NCBI GenBank assembly: GCA_038851035.1
Contig: JAWCLH010000001.1
Coordinates: 1 to 64,000, forward strand
Reading direction: 5' to 3'
From: Thermoplasmata archaeon
GTDB taxonomy: Archaea > Thermoplasmatota > DTKX01 > VGTL01
DNA length: 64,000 nt
Positions 28,316-37,174 of the stretch are shown in pieces (the stretch's first letter is position 1; each line of letters begins with the position of its first letter). The position numbers and the translations under genes were made by a program. Below the pieces are notes generated by a model. That model made no database searches. It saw only the letters and a program-made list of their open reading frames with translations, and was not told the origin of the DNA.

Positions 28316-29280
28316 TCTGCCACCCCCGTTCCCTCCACGGCGGCCGCTCCGCTGCGCTCGAGGAGGTCGGCGACCGTGCCAAGATAGGTCCCGTCTATGA
28401 GGTTTGCACGGGCCCGCGCGACGTCAACGAGCGCCGCCCGAAAGAGGGGTCCGAGGAGGCGCGCCCCGGGCGCGTTCACAGCAACGCCGGAGCGCAGGTC
28501 GCTGAAGGCCGGCATGACGATCACCTTCGAGAGCATGGGGTACCTTTTCCTTCCCTCGGGGGTTGGGGGGGCTCTGAGCCAGCAGGGCTCCGTGACTGTC
28601 CGGCCGCTCTCGTCGGTGAGCAGGAGCGAGGGGTGCGTGTGCGCGACGACGAAGGTTCCGCACGCCCCGAACTCCGGCGGCGGCCGCGCATGGCCGTGGA
28701 AGAGGCCGACGAGGGTTTGGGTGGTCTTACCCTGTCGGTAGCGCGGCCTCGACCCCAAGTCGATGATTGAGGAGGCCGTCCTCCCTCCCGCCAGCGCAAC
28801 GCGCGGAGCGGGCACAGGACGCAGTCCCGGAGACGCCGCCCTCTCTCTGCGCACTCTCCCCGAACTCGCGGCTGGAGCCCCCATTCGGGAGTCTGATGAG
28901 CCGAGCATGAGGGCTCGGGCGAACTCGACCTCCGGAGGAGCGATCGAGCGCAGCCCGGCGTCGTGGTTCCCAAGGACGAGAGTTACTGGGACCCTGCGAG
29001 CGAGGCACTCAAGAAAATGCCTGACCCTCCGGGCCTCGCGATTCCTCGCGAGGGGAATTCGGTGTCTCACGTCGCCCAGAAGGATGACGGAGGCCGGCCC
29101 CAGTCTCTCGACGAGAGCCAGGGCTCTCTCGAGTGCCCTGCCCGTCTGGTCAGGGATGCGGACGCCCTTTGAGGCGAGCTCGTCCTCTATGCCGATGTGT
29201 AGGTCCGCGATGACAACGTGCCTCGAGCCGCCGTACTCGAGCTCTAGCGCCCTCTCGCCATGGACTGGGCGGACCCTCAT
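28312..29280 (-). CDS. Archaeal SbcD-related metallophosphoesterase
   Basis: 322 residues. Calcineurin-like motifs: IADLHIG (about 24-30), LLGDVRH, VLGNHDAG, FHGHARP and VVAHTHPSL. This arrangement fits the archaeal SbcD-related family (TIGR00024-like) that is usually encoded beside Lhr helicases. It should be a two-metal phosphodiesterase or nuclease acting in DNA repair together with the helicase whose gene it overlaps by 4 nt. About 50 residues after GNHD form a Ser/Arg/Ala-rich insert (SSDSRMGAPAASSGRVRRE). TATA element TATATTA at 29304-29310, about 25 nt before the ATG, indicates a leaderless operon. Confidence 0.85.
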   Translation of the reverse strand: MRVRPVHGERALELEYGGSRHVVIADLHIGIEDELASKGVRIPDQTGRALERALALVERLGPASVILLGDVRHRIPLARNREARRVRHFLECLARRVPVTLVLGNHDAGLRSIAPPEVEFARALMLGSSDSRMGAPAASSGRVRRERAASPGLRPVPAPRVALAGGRTASSIIDLGSRPRYRQGKTTQTLVGLFHGHARPPPEFGACGTFVVAHTHPSLLLTDESGRTVTEPCWLRAPPTPEGRKRYPMLSKVIVMPAFSDLRSGVAVNAPGARLLGPLFRAALVDVARARANLIDGTYLGTVADLLERSGAAAVEGTGVAD

Positions 29281-29303
29281 CGGGCATAGTAGAGGGTGGG
29301 GGG

Positions 29304-29310
29304 TATATTA
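29304..29310 (-). promoter_or_regulatory. TATA box of the phosphoesterase-helicase operon
   Basis: TAATATA on the minus strand, 24-30 nt before ATG 29280, with no ribosome binding site between. Confidence 0.5.
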
Positions 29311-29420
29311 GGCTGTTCCGGGGCCAAGACAGTGGGGGTCGCCGAGGGGTCTGGCCATTTGAATGAGGCTATTGAATATGCTCCCGCGGCGAGCCCGGGC
29401 TGGAATCATGGGAAGGGCTC

Positions 29421-31631
29421 TTAGGATGGCGGGGGTTGTGGAGGAGGTTGTGGAGGAAACTGAGGAGGCGATGATGGGGGATGGGAGGGTTGCGGTGGCG
29501 GTGGTGGAGGCGGCGGAGTCCCCGCCTCGGGCGGAGGTGGCGGGCCCGCGGGCTGGGGAGGAGGGGTGGCCGGCGGCTGCATGCCGGGAATTGCGGCCGC
29601 GGTCCCCTGGGGCTGGAGCATCTGGGGCACCTGACCCTGCGGGAGCATCTGGGGCTCCTTCTTTACCTGCGACCTGCGCCGAATCAGAATCGTCCCTATA
29701 GGCACGCCGACGATGATGACCAGCATCGCGGCGATGAAGAGGGGGCTCGTAAGGAGGCCCCACTGGCTTCCGGGGCCCGCGACCCTCGCCCCGCCGGAGA
29801 ATGTGGTCAGGTGCGTCACATTGCCCCAGATGACCTTTCTGGCGGTGTCCACGCCCGACCTTTCCACTGGGAGCCATCTTTTCCCGGCCTCGTCCCAGTA
29901 GAAGAGCCTGAGGTCGCTCTCCCTGACACCCTCGGGAAGGGTGAGGTTCTCGTAGCTCAAGGAAACGTGTAACCACTTCAGGTCCATCCCCGGCTCGGCC
30001 TCGATCTGGACGAACCTGTCCAGCACCCTCACATCGCCTTTGTAATCCTTGAATTCCTCCTTTACATAGGCGAAGTCGGGGTCGTCCCGGTCCACGATTT
30101 CGTAGCTGAGGTTCCCCACGCCCTCGAAGCTGTAATGAATCTCGAGGTGCTCATCCACTATCTTTGGCAAACCGGGGATGATCGAGAGCTGGAGGTGCCA
30201 TTTGGCTGGAAGGTACCCATAGAGCTCGGCGGTGATGGTGATATTCACGACCCTCTCGTCGGTCCCTCCGGGCGCTTGGTAGAGCAAGAAGGCACCCCCC
30301 TCCACGGAGGTGAGGGTCTGGTTGAGCAGGAGCCTCCCGACCTCTGATGGTTCACCAGAGAGCGAGGCCTCGACGCGCGCGAAAGGGGCCGAGGTGTTGT
30401 CGGGGAGCCTGACGTCCACGCCGATGGTGGTGAAGCCGCCAGCCTCGATGGTCTCAGGCTCGAGGAACACCCTTGATATCCTCAGGGGCAGACCCACGCC
30501 GCCGGGCTCGTTAGGGATGATATAGAGCCTGTTCTCTATGCCCGTTACCACCGCGCAAACCCTCCCGTCCTCGGAGATTCCCACGGCGGTTACCGGATGG
30601 CCCGAGGGACCGACCCACATCCAGAGCGGTTCGGAGCTGTTCGTGTCGTTGAACAGGAAGACCTGACCCTCGGAGCTCCCGATGAGCAGGCACGTCTCCT
30701 CCTCGCCCGAGAATGCCGCCACGGGCGGCTCGCCGCCGAGCGGGAGCCTGAAAATCGGCTCCCCTTCCCCGAACCAGCCCTCGAAGAGGGTGAGCTCCCA
30801 GAGGTCGCTCTCCAACTCCTCGGAGACTGCGACCCAGCTCCCGTCCCCTGTCATCCTAATAGAGGAGACGGCACCATCGGTCTCGTAGTACCAGACAATG
30901 CCCATCTCATTGTCTAGGAACTTGACATAGTTCTTTCCGGTTCCGTCGACGGGCCTTAGCAGAGCGGCCACTAGCTCCCCGCTCTCGGACATCTGCACCT
31001 TATCCACCCTATAGCCAGCCTCGGTAAAGTTCAGGGAGATGGAGTGCTCGATATCCTCGTACCAGATGACCCCGCTTCGAGTGCCGACGGCGAGGCGAGA
31101 GCCATTTGCGGAGCACGAGAGTGCCGTGACCTCGTCCTCGTAGGTGTGGTTCCAGAACTCGATGTTCGGGTCGAGGGCGATGACCTTGGGCCCGACGGAG
31201 TAGAATACCGCCTCGCTCGACTCGGCCAGCGCGAGCTGCATCGGCTCCGCCGGTAAGGGCTCGGCCGGGTGCCTCCGCTCTATGATGGTTAGGGAGGAGG
31301 TGTTCAGGAGGCCGATGGTGAAGCCCGCCTCGGCGACGACCACCGTCGAGCCATCACGGGTCAGGGCAACGAATTCCACGGCGCCTGAGGTCTCCACCGT
31401 GCGCAGCTGGCCCCCGGGCCGGTAGACCAGGACCGCACCCTCCTTTGCACCCACGGCCACGATGCCCCCGTCGCGGGAGATGGAGAGGCAGGTGGCGTTG
31501 TGATCGAGCTCGACGGTGTATCTGGCTGTCTTCAGAGGAACCTGGGGCAGGGCGCCGGGAGCCCAGAAGAGGGCGAGGGCCGCGATCATCAGAGCGAGAG
31601 CAATCCGGGGCCATTTCTCTCCGCGCATCAT
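29421..31631 (-). CDS. Membrane-anchored beta-propeller protein with polyproline tail
   Basis: 736 residues from ATG 31631 (MMRGEKWPRIALALMIAALAL); the frame can extend to 31691. Signal peptide to about residue 30. Residues 35-370 are repeating four-stranded units of the WD40/PQQ type (CLSISRDGGIVAVGAKEGAVLVYR, LSCSANGSRLAVGTRSGVIWYED, VGISEDGRVCAVVTG). Then one or two Ig-like domains (about 375-590), a membrane helix (LFIAAMLVIIVGVPIGTILI), RRR, and a cytoplasmic tail of about 75 residues that is mainly proline and glutamine. Asn-X-Ser/Thr sites are frequent, consistent with S-layer-style glycosylation. A minus-strand TATA at about 31657-31668 sits back-to-back with the FKBP promoter. Role unknown; surface scaffold or sensor. 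Confidence 0.75.
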   Translation of the reverse strand: MMRGEKWPRIALALMIAALALFWAPGALPQVPLKTARYTVELDHNATCLSISRDGGIVAVGAKEGAVLVYRPGGQLRTVETSGAVEFVALTRDGSTVVVAEAGFTIGLLNTSSLTIIERRHPAEPLPAEPMQLALAESSEAVFYSVGPKVIALDPNIEFWNHTYEDEVTALSCSANGSRLAVGTRSGVIWYEDIEHSISLNFTEAGYRVDKVQMSESGELVAALLRPVDGTGKNYVKFLDNEMGIVWYYETDGAVSSIRMTGDGSWVAVSEELESDLWELTLFEGWFGEGEPIFRLPLGGEPPVAAFSGEEETCLLIGSSEGQVFLFNDTNSSEPLWMWVGPSGHPVTAVGISEDGRVCAVVTGIENRLYIIPNEPGGVGLPLRISRVFLEPETIEAGGFTTIGVDVRLPDNTSAPFARVEASLSGEPSEVGRLLLNQTLTSVEGGAFLLYQAPGGTDERVVNITITAELYGYLPAKWHLQLSIIPGLPKIVDEHLEIHYSFEGVGNLSYEIVDRDDPDFAYVKEEFKDYKGDVRVLDRFVQIEAEPGMDLKWLHVSLSYENLTLPEGVRESDLRLFYWDEAGKRWLPVERSGVDTARKVIWGNVTHLTTFSGGARVAGPGSQWGLLTSPLFIAAMLVIIVGVPIGTILIRRRSQVKKEPQMLPQGQVPQMLQPQGTAAAIPGMQPPATPPPQPAGPPPPPEAGTPPPPPPPPQPSHPPSSPPQFPPQPPPQPPPS

Positions 31632-31693
31632 ATTTTCACGGGTTTGGTATTGACGGCAATAAAGTAAAAGTTTGCGATGGGCCCAGGACAAAG

Positions 31694-31703
31694 GATATAT
31701 AAG
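31694..31703 (+). promoter_or_regulatory. TATA box of the FKBP gene
   Basis: GATATATAAG, 27 nt before ATG 31730, with no Shine-Dalgarno sequence; a textbook leaderless archaeal promoter. Confidence 0.65.
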
Positions 31704-31729
31704 AGGGGCTCAATCCGCAAATCCGTGAG

Positions 31730-32608
31730 ATGATGAACAAGGGGGACATAGTGCGCCTAGACTACGACGGCTGGACGGTCGGCGCCAAGCCCGAGGAGAG
31801 CGAGCTCTTCGACACCACGAACGAGGCGCTGGCGAGGGAGAAGGGAATCTTCAAGGAGGACGCCTCCTACGGGCCCGTTCCCGTGATCATCGGAGGGGAG
31901 AGGCTGGTGAAGGGCCTTGAGGCCTCACTCCTCACCGCCGAGGTTGGGAAGGAGGTCGAGGTGGTGATTCCGCCGGCGGAGGCCTTCGGCGAGAGGGACG
32001 GCAGGAAGCTCGAGGTGCACTCGCTGGCCGAGGTGATGCGCCTACCGGAGTTCAGGAAGGGCGAGAGGGAGCTCGTTCCGGGCGAGAAAATTGTGCTGAA
32101 CAACCGGAAGGGCACGATTGTCTCCGTCCGGGGTGGGAGGGTCAGGGTCGACTACAACCACGAGCTCGCTGGAAAGACTGTGAAATACAGATACACAATC
32201 CGCCAGAAGCTGGAGACGGTCGAAGAGAAGATCGCGGCGATTCTGGAGCTGGACTACGACCGGTCCGATGGGTTCAGAATTCAGGTCAGCGGGACCGAGG
32301 CGACCATAACCGTGAAGGAGAAATGCAAGTTCGACCCGCGCTGGGCCCTCGCAAAACTCGCGGTGGTCAGGGACCTACGCGAGTACGCCGGAATAACCAC
32401 CGTCCGCTTTGTCGAGGAGTACATCAAGCCCGCCGAGGCGGCTGCCGCTCCGGAGGCCGGGCCTGCGAGGCCCGCGGGCGAGGGCACGAGCGCTCCCTCG
32501 CCTCAAAAAGAGGGCGGGAGCCCGGAGGCCCCGGGCGGGAGTCCCGAGGGTGCGGAGAAGAGCGCCCCGGCCGGGGGCGGGGAGAGGGTTCCAACCACGG
32601 AGAATTAG
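31730..32608 (+). CDS. FKBP-type peptidyl-prolyl cis-trans isomerase, long archaeal form
   Basis: 292 residues. The SlyD-like FKBP core begins GDIVRLDYDGWTVGA with LFDTT, contains IIGGERLVKGLEASLLTAEVGKEVEVVIPPAEAFGERD, and is split by an insert-in-flap region with the VVSVRGGRVRVDYNHELAGK-type second half (here IVSVRGGRVRVDYNHELAGKT) that closes the fold. About 75 residues of alpha/beta extension follow, as in the longer archaeal FKBPs, then a Pro/Gly/Glu-rich tail of about 55 residues. It should catalyse prolyl isomerisation and act as a folding chaperone in the cytoplasm. Convergent with ileS. Confidence 0.92.
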   Translation: MMNKGDIVRLDYDGWTVGAKPEESELFDTTNEALAREKGIFKEDASYGPVPVIIGGERLVKGLEASLLTAEVGKEVEVVIPPAEAFGERDGRKLEVHSLAEVMRLPEFRKGERELVPGEKIVLNNRKGTIVSVRGGRVRVDYNHELAGKTVKYRYTIRQKLETVEEKIAAILELDYDRSDGFRIQVSGTEATITVKEKCKFDPRWALAKLAVVRDLREYAGITTVRFVEEYIKPAEAAAAPEAGPARPAGEGTSAPSPQKEGGSPEAPGGSPEGAEKSAPAGGGERVPTTEN

Positions 32609-32629
32609 GCCCGGCCGTAGTCCAGCCCC

Positions 32630-35600
32630 TCATGGGAGCTTTCTTATCTCCAGAACCACCCTCTCGCCCTCGAGCTCCCATTCTCGCGCAATGGCTTCCC
32701 CGCCCCAAGCGGCCCCCGTGGCGCCGGCCCCTTCGGGGGCGGGGCGGAGCTCCAGCTCCACGGCCCTCGTCTCCCTCATAATGAACTCTCTATGCCTGGA
32801 GACCATCTCGACCGATGCCTGGCTCAGCGTGGCTCTGGCCTCGATTCTGTCCTCGACCCTGAGTCCCCCGGCCTTCCTCATCTCCTGAATTCGGCGGACG
32901 ATGTCCCTCGCTAAGCCCTCGGCTCTGAGCTCGTCCGTGACTCTCGTGTCAAGGTAGACAACGCCGTCCCCAACTTGGGCCTCCACGCACCCCTCCGGGA
33001 GCTCGAACGAGATTCCGACCATCGCCGGCGTGACCTCGACCGTGCCCTCTGGGGTCGGAATTCGTGCGCTCCTCCCCGCGAGGAGTTCTGCGGCGATTTC
33101 CGTACTCCAGACTTCTCTGACGGCCCTCGCAACATCGTTGGCCCTTCTACCGAATGCGGGGCCGAGCGCCCTCATCTCCGGCTTGGGAACAGGAACCCTC
33201 CTGCTCCACTCGCCCTCGACCACCTCCAGCTCCCGGCAATTGGTCTGCTCCCTGATGATTTCGGCGAGTCTTCTGACCGCATTCAGCAAGCTCTGGGAGC
33301 GGCTGGATATGACGATTCTGGGAAGGGGCCACCTGAGCTTCACGCCGGCTTTGTTTCGGGCCTGCAGCGCGGCCTCTACGACCTCCCTAGCGATGGCCAT
33401 GTCCCGCTCGAGCTCCGGGTCCTTGAGGACGGCCATTGTAGATGGCCAGTCCTCCATATGCACGCTCTGATGCCGGCCCCCTAGGTCCCGATAGATTCTC
33501 TCCGTGATGTGCGGGGCGACGGGGGCAAGGAGCTTCGCCACTGTCATCAGGGCTTCGTACAGGGCGCAGTAGACGGCGGATTTGTCTTGGCTCTCGCCCT
33601 CCACCCAGACGCGGTCGCGGACGAGCTTGATGTACCACCTCGAGAGGTCCTCCAATATGAACTCCTCAATGGCGCGGGAGGCTTGGTGGAGCATGTAGCT
33701 CTCCATCGCCGTGGTCACTCTCTCTATCAGCGTCTGAGTTCTCGAGATCAGCCAGAGGTCCTCGGGTCGCCCGGACCTCTTCAGCTCCTCAAAGAGGCTC
33801 TCCGGTGGGACGAAGTGGTCCAGCGCCATATAGGTCGTGGCGAAGACGTGGGAGTTCCAGAGGATATTGAGGGTCTTGTAGGCGCTGCGCACATTCTCCA
33901 TTGAGAAGGGCATGTCCTCCCAGGGGGCGTTGGCGCTGACGAAATACAGCCTCAGAGCGTCCGCGCCATATTTCTCCGTGACCTCGTGCGGCTCGACGAC
34001 ATTTCCGAGGCTCTTCGACATCGGCCTCCCCTGGGGGTCCAGAGACCAGCCGTGCATGAGAACCGAGTCGTAGGGCGCCCTGTCGAACGCGATAACGCCT
34101 GCGCCGAGCTGCGAGTAGAACCAGCCCCTCGTCTGATCGTGGGCCTCGGTTATCCATCTCGGGGGCCACCAATTCCTGAACTCTTCCTCGCGTCCGGGGT
34201 AGCCGAGCTGAGCCCATGAGCAGACGCCGGAGTCGAGCCAGACGTCCATCACGTCCGGCACCCTCCTCATCTCGCCGCCGCAGGATGGGCATTTGAAAAC
34301 TACCCTGTCTATCCAGGGCCTGTGGAGGTCCATGCCCTCCACGTAGCCCTTTCCCTCAGCGAGCTCACGGACCCTGCCGACGACCCTTCTCCTCCCGCAG
34401 CTGCACTCCCAAATAGGTAGCGGGATGCCCCAGTACCTCTGCCTCGATATGCACCAGTCCCTGGCGCCCTCGACCCAGTCCCGCTGGCGTGATGAGCCAG
34501 CCCATGCTGGATACCACCTAACGCGAGCGACCTCGGATAGCATTCGCTCCCTGAGCTCGGTGACTCTCAGGAACCACTGGGGGGTTGCGATGTATATTAT
34601 CGGTGTCTCGCAGCGCCAGCAGTGCCCGTAGCGGTGCGATATCGTGCCTGAGTGGAGCAGCAGACCCTTCCTTCTGAGGTCCTCGAGAATCACTCCATTC
34701 GCGGCCCTCAGCTCCATACCTGCGTATTTCCCAGCCTCGGCCGTGAAGCGGCCGCTGCCGTCCACGGGGCAGAAGGGCGGGAGCTCGTACCTCTTCCCCA
34801 CCTCGAAGTCTGCGGGCCCGTGGCCGGGCGCGGTGTGGACGCAGCCCGTATTCTCCGCCGTGACCATGTCCGGGTCAACGAGAATTCTGTGGGCCCAGTA
34901 CTCGGTCCTTTCCCTCTGCCAAGGAACCTCCTCGACGAGGGGATGGACGTATTTTCTGCCCTCCAGCTCCGAGCCGCGCAACTCCTCCAGCACCTCGATT
35001 GAATCGTAGCCGCCAACAGTCTTTATGTCCTCGATGCGGTCCCTGACGAATATCAGCGTCTCCGCCTCCGCCCCCCTCACCGCCCTTGCGCGCACGTAGG
35101 TCAGGTCTGGGTGGAGGGTGACCGCGAGGTCCGCGGGGAGGGTCCAGGGCGTCGTGGTCCATATCAGGAAGAACTCGTCCGCTTTGGCGGCCCTGAACTT
35201 AACGTAAATCGAGGGGTCCTCCTCGTCCCAGTACTCGACCTCGGCCTCGGCAAGGGCGGTCTGGCAGCGGGGGCACCACGTGACCACCCGCTCAAGTCTA
35301 GTAAGGAGACCCCTCTCCTCCGCCCGGCTCAGGGTCCACCAGGCGGCCTCGATGTAATCATTTGTAATCGTCATATAGGGCCTCTCCCAGTCGAGCCAGA
35401 CGCCTAGAGCCCTGAACTGTTCCGTCATTTTCGCTAGATTCTCGAGGGCGAACTGCCTGCACTTGCTGACGAAGGCATCGATTCCGAGTTCCTCGATTTC
35501 CCTCTTGTTTCTAATTCCGAGGGCCCTCTCGACCTTCACCTCGATGGGGAGGCCGTGCATGTCGAAGCCTGGCTGATCGCGGACGTTGTAGCCATTCATG

Positions 35601-35827
35601 CGCAGGTAGCGTACCACTAGATCCTTCAAGGTCTTGTTCCAGGCGGTGCCTAGGTGAATCGAGCCTGTGGTGTAGGGCGGACCGTCGTTGAAGAAGAACC
35701 TCTCCCCTCTCTCGCCGCGGGCGCGAACCGCCCTGTAGGTCCCCTCAGCCTCCCACATCGCTCTGACGGCCCTCTCGAGCTCGGGCGGTCTGTAATCCCT
35801 CTCCGCCGTCCTTACCAAAGCCCGCAC
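32630..35827 (-). CDS. ileS: Isoleucyl-tRNA synthetase
   Basis: 1065 residues, normal size. HIGH motif as HLGT in PPYTTGSIHLGTAWNKTLKD (about 58). The editing domain CP1 includes TWCPRCQTALAEAEVEYW and the conserved TWTLPAD-like TTPWTLPADLAV. The KMSKS loop is MSKSLGNVVEPH (about 605). The Cys pairs CSCGR and CPSCGG in the middle look like a zinc site. Anticodon-binding and C-terminal domains are complete. It charges tRNA-Ile and edits valine. A TTTAAAT element at 35853-35860 is about 26-33 nt before the ATG, so the gene is leaderless. Confidence 0.97.
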   Translation of the reverse strand: MRALVRTAERDYRPPELERAVRAMWEAEGTYRAVRARGERGERFFFNDGPPYTTGSIHLGTAWNKTLKDLVVRYLRMNGYNVRDQPGFDMHGLPIEVKVERALGIRNKREIEELGIDAFVSKCRQFALENLAKMTEQFRALGVWLDWERPYMTITNDYIEAAWWTLSRAEERGLLTRLERVVTWCPRCQTALAEAEVEYWDEEDPSIYVKFRAAKADEFFLIWTTTPWTLPADLAVTLHPDLTYVRARAVRGAEAETLIFVRDRIEDIKTVGGYDSIEVLEELRGSELEGRKYVHPLVEEVPWQRERTEYWAHRILVDPDMVTAENTGCVHTAPGHGPADFEVGKRYELPPFCPVDGSGRFTAEAGKYAGMELRAANGVILEDLRRKGLLLHSGTISHRYGHCWRCETPIIYIATPQWFLRVTELRERMLSEVARVRWYPAWAGSSRQRDWVEGARDWCISRQRYWGIPLPIWECSCGRRRVVGRVRELAEGKGYVEGMDLHRPWIDRVVFKCPSCGGEMRRVPDVMDVWLDSGVCSWAQLGYPGREEEFRNWWPPRWITEAHDQTRGWFYSQLGAGVIAFDRAPYDSVLMHGWSLDPQGRPMSKSLGNVVEPHEVTEKYGADALRLYFVSANAPWEDMPFSMENVRSAYKTLNILWNSHVFATTYMALDHFVPPESLFEELKRSGRPEDLWLISRTQTLIERVTTAMESYMLHQASRAIEEFILEDLSRWYIKLVRDRVWVEGESQDKSAVYCALYEALMTVAKLLAPVAPHITERIYRDLGGRHQSVHMEDWPSTMAVLKDPELERDMAIAREVVEAALQARNKAGVKLRWPLPRIVISSRSQSLLNAVRRLAEIIREQTNCRELEVVEGEWSRRVPVPKPEMRALGPAFGRRANDVARAVREVWSTEIAAELLAGRSARIPTPEGTVEVTPAMVGISFELPEGCVEAQVGDGVVYLDTRVTDELRAEGLARDIVRRIQEMRKAGGLRVEDRIEARATLSQASVEMVSRHREFIMRETRAVELELRPAPEGAGATGAAWGGEAIAREWELEGERVVLEIRKLP

Positions 35828-35940
35828 TTCCCCCTCCCCGATACGGGAACCGATTTAAATGGTTTTGCGGCCCCTCTCGCGGAATTCTCCCGGGGGGCAG
35901 CGGGCTTGGCAGCTCCGATGCGGGAGAGGAGCTGGTTCAT

Positions 35941-35960
35941 ACAATATATTGATATATTGT
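35941..35960. promoter_or_regulatory. 20-bp palindrome in the ileS-trx intergenic region
   Basis: Two 9-bp arms, ACAATATAT and ATATATTGT, flank a TG spacer as a perfect inverted repeat. It lies 27 nt before ATG 35987 (39 before ATG 35999), exactly where the thioredoxin TATA box should be, so it can be both TATA box and operator. A related 14-bp palindrome occurs at 5337-5350. Confidence 0.55.
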
Positions 35961-35986
35961 GAACGACATGCCACGGTCCGCGATGG

Positions 35987-36370
35987 ATGGATGATAGAAT
36001 GTCGGATGGAGCTGTTAGGTTCAGGGACCTGAAGGAGGGCAAATATCCTGAGGCCCCGGTGGAGATCACCGACGACGAGCTCGACAAGCTGACGGCGATG
36101 TTCCCATCGGTTGTTGTGGATTGCTGGGCCCCCTGGTGCGGTCCATGCCAACTCATGTCCCCGACGATAGATGAGCTGGCAGCGGAGATGAAGGGAAGAG
36201 TGGTTTTTGCAAAGCTCAACACGGACGAGAACGAGGGCACAGCCGCGAGGTTCAGAATAATGGCCATCCCTACTCTCTTGTTTTTCAGAAAGGGTGAGCT
36301 TGCTGAGAGGACGATGGGCGTTCTGGCCAAAAAGAATCTGCAGGAGATAATAAAAAAGACATTCGGCTAA
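35987..36370 (+). CDS. Thioredoxin
   Basis: 127 residues; ATG 35999 (MSDGAVRF) is a possible alternative start. Thioredoxin fold with active site WAPWCGPCQ (Cys about 51 and 54), conserved cis-proline in MAIPTLLFF and G in FRKGE. About 30 residues precede the fold. It is a cytoplasmic disulfide reductase; its reductase is not in the window. The palindromic AT box at 35941-35960 overlaps its promoter. The amidotransferase gene follows 20 nt downstream, probably on the same transcript. Confidence 0.93.
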   Translation: MDDRMSDGAVRFRDLKEGKYPEAPVEITDDELDKLTAMFPSVVVDCWAPWCGPCQLMSPTIDELAAEMKGRVVFAKLNTDENEGTAARFRIMAIPTLLFFRKGELAERTMGVLAKKNLQEIIKKTFG

Positions 36371-36389
36371 GGAAGAGGGAGAGCCGCGC

Positions 36390-37163
36390 ATGTGCCGCCT
36401 CCTCTGCATCGCAACCCGAGGCATAATACCCCATCAGGCGATGGCCTCCTTCAAGAGACTCTCGCGAGAGGGGAGGGAGCGCCCGGGCGAGCCGGGCGGC
36501 CACAGGACGGGGTGGGGCGCCGCGTACTTCCCCGGCGGGGCGCTCAGAATGGTGAGGGAGCTCGGGGACGCTTTCTCGAGCGTGAGGTACGACGAGCTCA
36601 CCCACATGACCGGTAGCAACCCGGAGGTCAAGCTGCTGGTGGCCCACCTCTGGAGGGCCCCATCGAAGGAGCTCGCCTCCGGGCCATTGGCGAGGGAGAG
36701 GGTTGCGCCCTTCGTCGGCATTGACCGCGAGGGGAACTCGTGGGTGTTCGCGTTCGACGGGCGCATAGGCGCATCGCGGGAGGGAGGAAGGCCCTTCGCC
36801 CCCTCCCCCGAAAAGGAGATGGACTCCCAAAGAGTGTTCAGGCACATTCTTGGGCGCATGCCCCCGCCGACCGGCAGCCCCGAGGACGCCGCATATGCGG
36901 TTGCGGCAACGCTGCGCGAGCTCGCTCGGGGCTACTCGTTCGACGCTCTGAATTTCGCACTCAGCGACGGCCGGTGGATACACCTCGCCCGCTTCGTCGA
37001 GAGGGAGGAGTCCTGGAACGAGCTACACATATGCAAGACTCCGAGGGCCCTCATCGGATGCTCGGAGCCCCTGAAGGTCGAGGGGTGGACTTGGGAGAGC
37101 CTCCCGTCCCGCGCGGTTCTGAGCTTTAACGACGGCCTGGAGGTTCTGGAGCACAAACTCTGA
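36390..37163 (+). CDS. Class II glutamine amidotransferase-like protein
   Basis: 257 residues. It begins MCRLLCIATRG; after Met removal Cys2 is the Ntn nucleophile of class II amidotransferases, as in the YafJ/EgtC-type family. TGWGAAYF and VAHLWRAPS follow, matching the GWG-y and vaH-R motifs, and later FAFDGRIG, where family members have H/F-N-G. This GATase probably releases ammonia from glutamine or hydrolyses a gamma-glutamyl bond; no synthase partner is fused or adjacent. It follows thioredoxin by 20 nt with a GGAAGAGGG ribosome binding site. Confidence 0.85.
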   Translation: MCRLLCIATRGIIPHQAMASFKRLSREGRERPGEPGGHRTGWGAAYFPGGALRMVRELGDAFSSVRYDELTHMTGSNPEVKLLVAHLWRAPSKELASGPLARERVAPFVGIDREGNSWVFAFDGRIGASREGGRPFAPSPEKEMDSQRVFRHILGRMPPPTGSPEDAAYAVAATLRELARGYSFDALNFALSDGRWIHLARFVEREESWNELHICKTPRALIGCSEPLKVEGWTWESLPSRAVLSFNDGLEVLEHKL

Positions 37164-37174
37164 AGCCCGGAAGC

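Noticed and set aside
29421-29660. Pro/Gln codon-rich simple sequence at the end of the beta-propeller gene, considered as a DNA repeat element
   Set aside because: It is in frame with the preceding membrane protein and is simply a polyproline cytoplasmic tail.
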